From NCBI RefSeq assembly GCF_027498035.1, contig NZ_CP114978.1:3348001-3412000 (forward strand): a stretch of DNA of 64,000 bases. The letters are read 5' to 3'. The notes beneath the pieces were generated by a model. It was not told where the DNA came from. It saw nothing but the letters and a program-made list of their open reading frames with translations, and searched no databases. Positions 35,096 to 43,351 of this stretch are shown one piece after another. A program made the position numbers and the translations under genes. How positions within the stretch are numbered: the first letter of the stretch is position 1; each line of letters starts with the position of its first letter. The stretch is from Pseudoxanthomonas sp. Its GTDB lineage: Bacteria; Pseudomonadota; Gammaproteobacteria; Xanthomonadales; Xanthomonadaceae.

Positions 35096-35647
35096 TCAGG
35101 CTTCGAGTGGCTGGCCGATGCGGGCCAGTGCGGGCAGGTGTGCTTCGGGCAGGACTTCGCCCAGGCGCGCCTGCACGCGCTGGGCGTAGCCGGGCGAGGT
35201 GAGTTGCGGCAGCAGCATCAGCGCTTCGAGCATGACGTCGACCACCGCGTGTTCGTCGGTGGTGCGATGCAGCTGTTGATGCAGCTGCTGGGCGGCCGGG
35301 TCGCGCTGCAGTTCCAGCATGCCCAGCAGGTACAGGCGCGCGGCGACCAGGGAGCGGCGGTGGGCGGCTGGTGGGACGGGCGCAGGGGTGACCGGTGGCG
35401 GCGCAGCGGGGGCCTGCACTGGCGCGGCCAGTACGTCATGCAGGGTCGGTTCGGCATCCAGGGTCAGATAGCCTTCGTCGATCAGTGTGGCCACGTGCTG
35501 GGCGGTTTCCGGCCCCAGCAGCTGGGTGAGTTCGCCCAGCGAGCGCTGGCCGTCGGCCATGATCAACACCCTCCGCTGGCGCATGTCCAATCCCGCGCGG
35601 TGGCGCTGCAGGGCGGTGTGGGCCAGGGCAGTCTTGCGCGGTTGCAT
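35096..35647 (-). CDS. Conserved protein with winged-helix-like N-terminus, unknown function
   Basis: 183 residues. The first 70 (QRRVLIMADGQRSLGELTQL then TAQHVATLIDEGYL) look like a small winged-helix module of the kind seen in PilZ/cyclic-di-GMP or type IV pilus-linked proteins. A Pro/Ala linker follows, then an alpha-helical C-terminal half rich in Leu, Gln and His. No catalytic motif was recognised. It is tail-to-tail with hmgA and head-to-head with a lipoprotein gene. Function not assigned. Confidence 0.65.
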   Translation of the reverse strand: MQPRKTALAHTALQRHRAGLDMRQRRVLIMADGQRSLGELTQLLGPETAQHVATLIDEGYLTLDAEPTLHDVLAAPVQAPAAPPPVTPAPVPPAAHRRSLVAARLYLLGMLELQRDPAAQQLHQQLHRTTDEHAVVDVMLEALMLLPQLTSPGYAQRVQARLGEVLPEAHLPALARIGQPLEA

Positions 35648-35806
35648 GGCAGTGGATCAGGGAGAGTCGGCGCAGGGTGAGCGCTGCAGATGAAACGGCA
35701 GTGACATGCGGTCGGCTTTTCGCACAAGGCGCAAGCGGGTGCGGGTTTTCGCTGGATTCACCCTCACGGGCTAGGCTGGCAGTCTTGAAGTGCTGGAGGA
35801 CCACCC

Positions 35807-36427
35807 ATGAACAAAGCCCTGCTTCCGTTGTCAGCCGCCGTGCTGATCGCGCTGTCAGCCTGCAAGCCTGCCGATGCGCCGCAGCCATCCACCGATGGCG
35901 CGCCCCCTGCCAGTACCCCGGCTGCATCGTCGCCGGCGGCGCAGCCGGAACCCGGCGAAGCCTCCGGCCAGTCCACGTCGAGTCCACTGGCCAGCTTCAA
36001 AGGCTATGGCGACCTGACGCTGGGCAGCACCGCGGAGCAGGCCAAACAAGCCTGGGGTGGCGAACTCAATAGCAGCACGCCCTCCGAAGCCGGTGCCTGC
36101 TACCAGCTGACGCCCAAGTGGGCGACCGACAAGGCCGACGTGGCTTTCATGATCGAAGGCGACCACTTCGTGCGCTATGACGTGACCACTTCCAGCGAAG
36201 TCGCGCCGGGTGGTGGCAAGGTCGGCATGACCGAAGCCGAACTACGCGCGCTGTATGGCGCCAAGCTGCAGGCCATTCCGCACAAGTATGTGGAAGGCGG
36301 CAAGTACCTGAGTGTCGAAGCCGCCGGTGGCGCCAAGCTGGTGTTCGAAACCGATGCCGATGGCAAGGTCACAAGCTGGCGCGTGGGCCTGCCGCCGCAG
36401 ATCGACTATGTGGAAGGCTGCGCGTAG
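35807..36427 (+). CDS. Secreted lipoprotein of unknown function
   Basis: 206 residues beginning MNKALLPLSAAVLIALSAC with lipobox LSAC. A long Ala/Pro/Ser/Gly linker runs to about residue 60. A globular domain follows with the repeated pattern GDLTLGSTAEQAKQAW and GKVGMTEAELRALYG, then FETDADGKVTSWRVG. Two similar halves are suggested. GGAGG stands near the ATG. Such domains occur in uncharacterised periplasmic proteins. Membrane anchoring is inferred from the lipobox; nothing more can be claimed. Confidence 0.75.
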   Translation: MNKALLPLSAAVLIALSACKPADAPQPSTDGAPPASTPAASSPAAQPEPGEASGQSTSSPLASFKGYGDLTLGSTAEQAKQAWGGELNSSTPSEAGACYQLTPKWATDKADVAFMIEGDHFVRYDVTTSSEVAPGGGKVGMTEAELRALYGAKLQAIPHKYVEGGKYLSVEAAGGAKLVFETDADGKVTSWRVGLPPQIDYVEGCA

Positions 36428-36458
36428 GGGCAAAAGCCCGCAGGCGCTGCTTCAGGCC

Positions 36459-36541
36459 GTAGCCCGGATAAGCGAAGCGCATCCGGGACGGTTCCGCGGG
36501 CGTCTGCACCCGGGTGCGGCCTGCGGCCTTACCCGGGCTAC
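36459..36541. repeat. Inverted pair of GTAG-type REP elements overlapping the permease stop
   Basis: GTAGCCCGGATAAGCGAAGC begins one unit (36459-36487) and the reverse complement of a related unit lies at 36509-36541. Both are imperfect hairpins headed by GTAG. The CTA at 36538-36540 is the TAG stop codon of the minus-strand permease gene, so the repeat supplies its last codon. Confidence 0.85.
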
Positions 36542-37830
36542 GCCTTGCGTGGAAACAGGTAGATCACCGTGCCCACCACGATCGCGGCGCCGACCGCCAG
36601 CAGATTGGCCGCGCTGGCACTGCACAGCAGGCCCAGGGTGAGCAGCAGTGCCAGGATCGGAATCAGCGAACCGCCCGGTAAGCGCAGTGCGTTCGGGTTC
36701 TCGCGATGGCGCCGTGCCAGCACGATCACCGCCGCTGCCGTGCCGATATAGGCCAGCAGGCGCGTCACCATCGACAGCAGGGCCAGGTTCTCGAACGAGC
36801 CGGACAGCGCCAGCGCCACCGACAGCACGCCCTGGGTGATGATCGCCGCGGCCGGCGTGCGGAAACGCGGATGCACCCGTGCCAGGAACTTCGGCCCGAA
36901 CCCATCCTGCGCCAGTGCGAACAGGAAGCGCGGCCCCAGCATCACCGTGTTGCTGGTGGTGCCCAGGATCGACACCACCGCGCCGACGGTGAGGATCAGC
37001 GCCAGGCCTTCGCCACCGAAACGACTGGCGGCGTCAGCCAGCGGCGTGGCCGAATCGGCCAGGCCTGGCAGGGTGCCCATCGCCACCACCTGCACTGCGG
37101 CGTAGATCAGCGTCACCAGCGTGATCATGGTGATCAGCGCGAACGGCACATCGCGGCGTGGATTGCGGAACTCGCCGGCGGCGGCCGGGATGTTCTCGAA
37201 GCCGGCATAGGCGAACAGCAGCAGCAGCGCGGCCTGGCCCAGGTTGGGCAGGTCGCCCAGGTCCGGCGCAGTGCCGGCGAAGGCCATGTGCCAGTCCATG
37301 AAGAACAGGCCGACCACCACGAACAGCAGCAGCGGCACCAGCTTGCCGATCACCAGCGCTACGCCAGTGCGCGCGGCCGAGCGCACGCCGATCACGTTGA
37401 TCACCGTCAGCAATGTGAGCGAACCGACCACCACCAGCAGCCGTCCCGCACCGGTTGCGGCGTAAGGCCAGAAGCGCGACACCGCATCGGCCAGGCCGTT
37501 GCCCAGTGCCGCAGCCGAGCTGATCCGGGTCAGCCAGATCATCCAGCCGACCTGGAAGCCGGCGTAGCGACCAAACGCCTCGCGCGCATACAGGTAGCTG
37601 CCGCCAGGCTGGTCGAAATAACTCGCGGCTTGCGCGTAGCACAGCACCAGCAGCGCGACGGCGATGCCGGCCAGCAGCACGGCCCACAGGCTCAGCGGCC
37701 CCATCAGGGCCACGGTCGCGGCTGGCAGCAGGTAGATGCCGCTGCCGATCACGTCATTGATCGACAGCCCGACGATCTGCCAGCGGCTGACCGCGCGGAC
37801 CAGTTGCCCGTCTTGCGGTGCGGCGCTCAA
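36538..37830 (-). CDS. APC-superfamily amino acid permease
   Basis: 430 residues with about 12 transmembrane segments. The helix-1 motif INDVIGSGIYLLPA is the unwound substrate site of the amino acid-polyamine-organocation family; PGGSYLYAREAFG and FAYAGFENIP are also typical. The substrate is probably an amino acid or small peptide product. It overlaps the L,D-transpeptidase-fold gene by four bases and is the last gene of a minus-strand set with an RpiR/MurR-like regulator. Uptake of amino acids freed from peptidoglycan is inferred from this setting. Confidence 0.85.
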   Translation of the reverse strand: MSAAPQDGQLVRAVSRWQIVGLSINDVIGSGIYLLPAATVALMGPLSLWAVLLAGIAVALLVLCYAQAASYFDQPGGSYLYAREAFGRYAGFQVGWMIWLTRISSAAALGNGLADAVSRFWPYAATGAGRLLVVVGSLTLLTVINVIGVRSAARTGVALVIGKLVPLLLFVVVGLFFMDWHMAFAGTAPDLGDLPNLGQAALLLLFAYAGFENIPAAAGEFRNPRRDVPFALITMITLVTLIYAAVQVVAMGTLPGLADSATPLADAASRFGGEGLALILTVGAVVSILGTTSNTVMLGPRFLFALAQDGFGPKFLARVHPRFRTPAAAIITQGVLSVALALSGSFENLALLSMVTRLLAYIGTAAAVIVLARRHRENPNALRLPGGSLIPILALLLTLGLLCSASAANLLAVGAAIVVGTVIYLFPRKA

Positions 37831-38636
37831 TGCGCCAGCCCGGCAGTCAGCAGCGGCAGCGACCAGGCGTGTTGCAGGCGGATGTATTCGGCCCTGGGCA
37901 GCAGCACGAACAGCGGCTGCTTTTTCGGATCGAGCCAGGCCTGCAGTGCCTCCATGTTGGCTGGTTCCATCGCCGTGCAGCCGGCGGTGGGTTCGCCCGG
38001 CGTGCGCCAGACGTGGGCGAAGATGCAGCTGCCGCGGCCGGGCGTGCCGCTGGCGTTGTGCGCGATCACGAAGCCCTGCTCGTAACGCACGTCACCGTTG
38101 TTGTGCAGGTCCAGGCGCATGTGCTCGCTCGCGCCTTCCACGCCGAGCGCGCCGACGTCCTTCTCATCCACGATCTGGTTGTAGAACGGCGAGCCGGGCA
38201 CGTCGATGCACCAGTTGCTGGCCTGCATCTGCTGGTACTTGAGCCTGGTGTTGACCGAAGCCGCATAGCCGAAGGCTTCGCCGATGCCGTAGATGCCGGC
38301 GGGGCTGCGACCGTCGCCTTCGCGCTTCTGCGGGCCGGCCTTTTGCGCGGGGAACACGCCATCGCCCCAGGCGCTGCCGCTCTTGCCGATGGCCACCGCG
38401 TACGCCAGCGCAGCCGGCTTCCAGTCCTTGCCATCGCGCACATAGGTCTGCAGGTGGCCCTGGTTGTCGTCCCAGCCGGAGGTGGTGACGACCACCAGCT
38501 GCTGGGCTTGCTGCATCTTCGGGATGGCCTGGGCCGGCGTCTTTGCCAGTGCGGGTGTCGCCGCCAGCACGGCCAGCACGGCCAGCCAGCAGGTGGATCG
38601 GAGTGGGCGCAGGCGGGCGGGCAGGGGCATGGTCAT
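37827..38636 (-). CDS. L,D-transpeptidase (YkuD-fold) catalytic domain protein
   Basis: 269 residues with a signal peptide (LAVLAVLAATPALA). The C-terminal catalytic region has an upstream His in SCIFAHVWRT and the nucleophile Cys in PTAGCTAM. YkuD enzymes cross-link peptidoglycan stem peptides or cut them at the meso-DAP/D-Ala bond, acting in the periplasm. A wall-editing or stem-peptide processing role fits its neighbours. It starts 13 bases after the regulator gene and overlaps the permease by ATGA. Confidence 0.85.
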   Translation of the reverse strand: MTMPLPARLRPLRSTCWLAVLAVLAATPALAKTPAQAIPKMQQAQQLVVVTTSGWDDNQGHLQTYVRDGKDWKPAALAYAVAIGKSGSAWGDGVFPAQKAGPQKREGDGRSPAGIYGIGEAFGYAASVNTRLKYQQMQASNWCIDVPGSPFYNQIVDEKDVGALGVEGASEHMRLDLHNNGDVRYEQGFVIAHNASGTPGRGSCIFAHVWRTPGEPTAGCTAMEPANMEALQAWLDPKKQPLFVLLPRAEYIRLQHAWSLPLLTAGLAH

Positions 38637-38649
38637 TCCGAGGGAAGGG

Positions 38650-39525
38650 TCAGGAATCGAGCAGGTGCTGGACCCGCTCCAGGTTCACCGCCAGCTGCCG
38701 CTCGCGGTCGGGGTTGGTCTGGCACAGCAATACAAACACGAAATCCAGCAGCGACTGCAGGGACGAACGATAAAGCAGTTGCTCGATGTGCGGCGCCGGA
38801 TCATGCGCCGACACCACCAGCGCTGCATCGGCATGGGCGCGCAGCGGGTTGGCGGTGTGGCGGGTGATCGACACGGTGGCCCCGCCGGCATCCTGGAACT
38901 GGCGCGAGATCTGCGACAGCTGCGGCAGCTTGCCGAACTCGGAGAACACGATCAGCACATCGCCCGGGCGCGCGGCCGAGACGTTGGTCATCATCAGGAT
39001 CGAATCGGCGTGGTGCACGGTCAGCACGCCCAGCAATGACAACCGCATGGCGAACTCGCGTGCGAACAGGCCGTCGTCGCCCAGTCCGCACACGAATACC
39101 TTCTGCGCCTGGTCGATGCGCGCGACGATCTGTTCGATCAACGCACGGGGATTGAGCAGGCGGGTTTCCTCTTCCGCGGCCGCCTTGCTGCGACGCACGC
39201 TGTCCTGCAGCTGTTCGTAGGCATCGCCGCTGGTGCGGGGTGCATCCGGCGAGGCGGGTTGCGGCCCGCCACCGCGCGCGAGTGCCTGGCCGACCGAGTA
39301 TTTGAGATCCGGATAGCCCTTGAAACCGAGCTTCTGGCTGAACTTGACCACGCTGGACTGGCTGATGCCCAGCGCGCTGGCGAGCTGCTGCGAGGAGTAG
39401 TCGCGCAGCAGGTGCGCGTTGTCGAGGATGTAGTCGGCGATGCGGCGCTCGATCGCCGACATGCTGTCGCGTTCGGAACGGATCTTGACCAGGGGCGGCA
39501 TGGGGTCGTGGTCTCCGCGGGCCAT
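38650..39525 (-). CDS. RpiR/MurR-family transcriptional regulator with SIS domain
   Basis: 291 residues: an N-terminal RpiR helix-turn-helix (YSSQQLASALGISQSSVVKF, then SQKLGFKGYPDLK) and a C-terminal SIS sugar-phosphate-binding domain (VFVCGLGDDGLFAREFAMRL, DVLIVFSEFGKLPQL). Relatives include MurR, which senses MurNAc 6-phosphate. It lies among peptidoglycan-processing genes, so it is the candidate local regulator. The GAATA-type palindromes near 42.93-42.97 and 46.35 kb are candidate operators. Confidence 0.88.
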   Translation of the reverse strand: MARGDHDPMPPLVKIRSERDSMSAIERRIADYILDNAHLLRDYSSQQLASALGISQSSVVKFSQKLGFKGYPDLKYSVGQALARGGGPQPASPDAPRTSGDAYEQLQDSVRRSKAAAEEETRLLNPRALIEQIVARIDQAQKVFVCGLGDDGLFAREFAMRLSLLGVLTVHHADSILMMTNVSAARPGDVLIVFSEFGKLPQLSQISRQFQDAGGATVSITRHTANPLRAHADAALVVSAHDPAPHIEQLLYRSSLQSLLDFVFVLLCQTNPDRERQLAVNLERVQHLLDS

Positions 39526-40351
<826 letters not shown>

Positions 40352-41449
40352 TCACGGCGACAACATCTCCAGCCCACGAATCTCCTGGATACCCAGCCCC
40401 GGCGCATCCGGGATGCTGATCTCCGATTCGTTGAACAGCACCCCGCCCACCACCGGGTTGAACTGGCCCAGCGAGGGGCCGTCCAGGTCGATCTTGGTGA
40501 TCACGTTCGACTTGGCCACCGCCACGTGCACCGCCGCGGCCACGCTGATCGAGGACTCGATCATGCAGCCGATCATGCAGTCCACGCCGTACAGCGCGGC
40601 GATGTCGGCCATGCGGATGGCGTTGGAGATGCCGCCGGTCTTCATCAGCTTGATGTTGATGATGTCGGCCGCGCGCAGCTTGATCAGGTCGAAGACCTGC
40701 TGCGGGGCGAACACGCTTTCGTCGGCCATCACCGGCGTGCTGACCCGGTCGGTAACGTACTTGAGCCCTTCGATGTCGGCGGCCTTGACCGGCTGCTCCA
40801 GCAGTTCCAGGACCACGCCGGCGTCTTCGAGCTTCTGCATGGCATAGACGGCCTGCTTGGCGGTCCAGCCCTGGTTGGCATCCAGGCGCAGCAGGGCGCG
40901 GCCTTCGACGGCGGCGTGGATCGCCTTGACCCGTTCGATATCCAGGCCCAGGTCCTTGCCGACCTTGATCTTCAGCGACTCGAAGCCGCGGTCCAGCGCG
41001 GACAGCGAGTCGGCGACCATCTTGTCGATGTAGTCCACGCTGATCGTGATGTCGGTGGTGATGAGCGGGTCGCCGCCGCCAAGCAGCTGGTACAGCGGCG
41101 CGTCGTACAACTGGGCCCACAGGTCGTACAGGGCAATTTCGACCGCGGCCTTGGCGCTGGTGTTGCGCTCCATCGACGACTGCACCAGCGCAGTCAAATG
41201 GTTGAGGTTGGCGATGTCCTGGCCGATCAGGCGCGGTTTGATGAAGTGGTTGATGGCCGCCACGATCGAACCGTGCGTATCGCCGGTGATCACGGCGGTG
41301 GCCGCCGCTTCGCCATGGCCTGTATGGCCGGTGTCGGTGCGGATCAGCACGACCACGTCTTCGACCGTGTCGACGGTGCGCAATGCGGTCTTGAACGGAG
41401 TTTTCAGCGGCACGCGCAGCATGCCCAGCTGGATATCGGTGATCTTCAT
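40352..41449 (-). CDS. Dipeptide epimerase, L-Ala-D/L-Glu type
   Basis: 365-residue enolase-superfamily enzyme. Catalytic Lys in SLKIKVGK (KxK), metal ligands in LLRLDANQGW, VLELLEQPV and PVMADES, and the second base Lys in INIKLMKTGG are all visible. Relatives (YcjG, YkfB) interconvert L-Ala-D-Glu and L-Ala-L-Glu from murein turnover. ATG 41449 overlaps the C40 peptidase stop (ATGA). The longer frame reading back into the peptidase is not used. The product should be cytoplasmic. Confidence 0.88.
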   Translation of the reverse strand: MKITDIQLGMLRVPLKTPFKTALRTVDTVEDVVVLIRTDTGHTGHGEAAATAVITGDTHGSIVAAINHFIKPRLIGQDIANLNHLTALVQSSMERNTSAKAAVEIALYDLWAQLYDAPLYQLLGGGDPLITTDITISVDYIDKMVADSLSALDRGFESLKIKVGKDLGLDIERVKAIHAAVEGRALLRLDANQGWTAKQAVYAMQKLEDAGVVLELLEQPVKAADIEGLKYVTDRVSTPVMADESVFAPQQVFDLIKLRAADIINIKLMKTGGISNAIRMADIAALYGVDCMIGCMIESSISVAAAVHVAVAKSNVITKIDLDGPSLGQFNPVVGGVLFNESEISIPDAPGLGIQEIRGLEMLSP

Positions 41450-42903
41450 TCTTCGGACTTCGGTCGGATGCGCTGGATGTTGGTGATGCGGTCGATGTAG
41501 CTCACGGTGTCGCTGGCCAGCATCGGCTCCAGGGGGGTCACCGAGACGCCGTTGAGGTGGCCGGCGACGCGCGCGCCATCGGGGCCGGGCCAGCCGCCAC
41601 CGGCGGTGTCGTGGATCACATAGGTCAGCCCGCCGACATGGCCGAGCACCACCATCACGTGGCCGGGGATGTAGACCATGTCGCCCAGGCGCAGCTGTTT
41701 CACCGCGGCGCTGCGCCTGGCGTCCGGGTCGCTTTCGGAAAAGGCGATGCGGTCCAGCGCCGGGCTCACGGCCTGTTGCGAGGTGTTGCGCGGCAGCAGC
41801 ACGCCGAACGCGCGATAGATCTCGGAAGTAAAGCCGCTGCAGTCGCGCGCATCGTAGGAATGCCCCCAGCCATAGCGCTCGCCCAGGAATTTGAACGCCT
41901 GGGTGATGAAGTTGCGTGGCGTCAGCGGCAGGTAGTCGGCGGCGGTGTCGGCGATGCGCGGCAGCAGTGCCGGCACCAGGTCCAGGGTGCCGTCGTCCCG
42001 GCGGATCGGCAGCTGGATCACCCAGGCGGTGTACGGCATCTGGCCGTTGACCGGATCGGTCGGCTTCCAGTCGGCAAGCACCGGCACGCGCACGCCCATG
42101 TCCAGCTGCAGTTGCGATACCTGCGGCTGCTCCGGGGTAAAGGTGGTGGTGACGTTCGCGCCAGTGACCACGCGCTGCGGACCGGCCGCGCCGTAGCCGA
42201 ACACCTGCTGCGCGCTGCCGATGCCGACGTAGCGCTTCTCGATCCATGCACTGTAGCGCTCGCTGGTGACGAACAGCCACTGCCCGTCCCGGCTTTCGTG
42301 CAGCACCGCAACCGCATCGCCGGGGAACAGTGCGCTTTCCTGGAAGCGGTCGATGTCGTGATCGTCGGTGCTGCTGAAGACGCGCTGCGCCGTGGGGAAG
42401 GTGCGCAGGTCGGCGCGATGGGTCACCAGGCCGTAACGCACCGGGGTGGTCGCGGCGACGGCATCCAGCGCCAGGCGATCGTGCAGGGCATCGAGCACCT
42501 TGGCGTCAAGGACCTGGCCTTGCAGGTCATACAACGTGCGCCTGGGCGTGGACGACAGCGCCTGGATGTCTTGCTGCACGGCATCGCGCGACAGCTGCGC
42601 GGGCAGGGCCCGCAGGTCGTGGATGGCCGGGTCCTGCGCGCGCATCCGCGCGTTCTGCGCCGCGATGCCGGCGCGGTCCAGCAGGATCCGGTCCGGATGC
42701 TGCTCCTGGTCGATCCAATAGGCTGGCGTGAGCTTGGCTGGATTGACGCCGACCACGCCGGTGACCGGGTCGATGGGGACCTGTGGCGCGCTGACATGTG
42801 CCATCGCGGGCGTCGTGGCCAGCAGCACCCACAGCGAGGTCGACAGGGCAGCCATGCGCGGCGAGCAGGCCGTGCGACGGCATGCGGAAGAGGGGCCGGT
42901 CAT
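41446..42903 (-). CDS. C40 (NlpC/P60) peptidase with SH3-like domains, secreted
   Basis: 485 residues: signal peptide, two SH3b-like regions between about 120 and 330, then an NlpC/P60 domain with catalytic Cys in RDCSGFTSEIYRAFG and His in MVVLGHVGG, plus HDTAGGG later. Relatives such as YkfC cut the gamma-D-Glu-meso-DAP bond of stem peptides. Together with the epimerase it resembles the Bacillus ykf pair. It is divergent from the first TonB receptor and has a GGAATAGTTATTCC palindrome upstream. Confidence 0.87.
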   Translation of the reverse strand: MTGPSSACRRTACSPRMAALSTSLWVLLATTPAMAHVSAPQVPIDPVTGVVGVNPAKLTPAYWIDQEQHPDRILLDRAGIAAQNARMRAQDPAIHDLRALPAQLSRDAVQQDIQALSSTPRRTLYDLQGQVLDAKVLDALHDRLALDAVAATTPVRYGLVTHRADLRTFPTAQRVFSSTDDHDIDRFQESALFPGDAVAVLHESRDGQWLFVTSERYSAWIEKRYVGIGSAQQVFGYGAAGPQRVVTGANVTTTFTPEQPQVSQLQLDMGVRVPVLADWKPTDPVNGQMPYTAWVIQLPIRRDDGTLDLVPALLPRIADTAADYLPLTPRNFITQAFKFLGERYGWGHSYDARDCSGFTSEIYRAFGVLLPRNTSQQAVSPALDRIAFSESDPDARRSAAVKQLRLGDMVYIPGHVMVVLGHVGGLTYVIHDTAGGGWPGPDGARVAGHLNGVSVTPLEPMLASDTVSYIDRITNIQRIRPKSEE

Positions 42904-42930
42904 GGCGCAGCGCTCGAAGAAAGGATGCGG

Positions 42931-42944
42931 GGAATAGTTATTCC
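42931..42944. promoter_or_regulatory. Palindrome GGAATAGTTATTCC (candidate operator)
   Basis: GGAATA and TATTCC are exact reverse complements around GT. It lies 28 bases upstream of the C40 peptidase start, on its probable -10 (TTGATT-17-AACTAT on the minus strand), in the divergent region. Confidence 0.5.
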
Positions 42945-42963
42945 AGTCCCAAGAAAAATCAAG

Positions 42964-43000
42964 AATAAATTATTGACCATGATCTTGGCGCGTGTTACAT
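42964..43000 (+). promoter_or_regulatory. Promoter of TonB receptor 1 with palindrome on the -35
   Basis: AATAAATTATT (42964-42974, perfect 11-bp palindrome) overlaps TTGACC (42973-42978); TTACAT (42995-43000) is the -10 candidate 16 bases on. The same arrangement occurs before receptor 2. Confidence 0.5.
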
Positions 43001-43351
43001 CCATGTGGCGGACTGTGTCATGACACCCGCTTCGTGTGGCAGGGGATGTGCCATTCGGCAAGCAGTGACGGCCATGGACCGAGCGTCGACTCCAGCAGGT
43101 GCGTCAGCGAAACAGCGGCCTTCGCCCGTGTGGCGCAGCTGCGTTTCGTCGGCCGTGCCGCGCTCGCCCCTCGCGGGCATGCGGCGCAGGAGTCGTCGAC
43201 CGGGCCGGGCAAAGGGCGCCATTGACCGGATGGAACCGGTGCAGCGGCCGTGTGCATCAGGTGCGGGTTCCGGAAGGGGAGCCGGGGCGCGCAGCCGGAT
43301 GGCCACAGGTGAAGTCAGGTATCCACACATTGGCTCTGGAGAGCGTGACCC
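43001..43351 (+). other. Long 5' leader of TonB receptor 1
   Basis: About 350 bases separate the likely promoter from the ATG. I see no gene: frames here are short, uncharacterised and lack good ribosome sites. Several GC-rich hairpins are possible. A long untranslated leader is the simplest reading. Confidence 0.5.

Noticed and set aside
40352..42280. 642-codon frame joining C40 peptidase bases to the epimerase
   Set aside because: The upstream part is the peptidase gene read in the wrong frame; ATG 41449 gives a normal-length epimerase.
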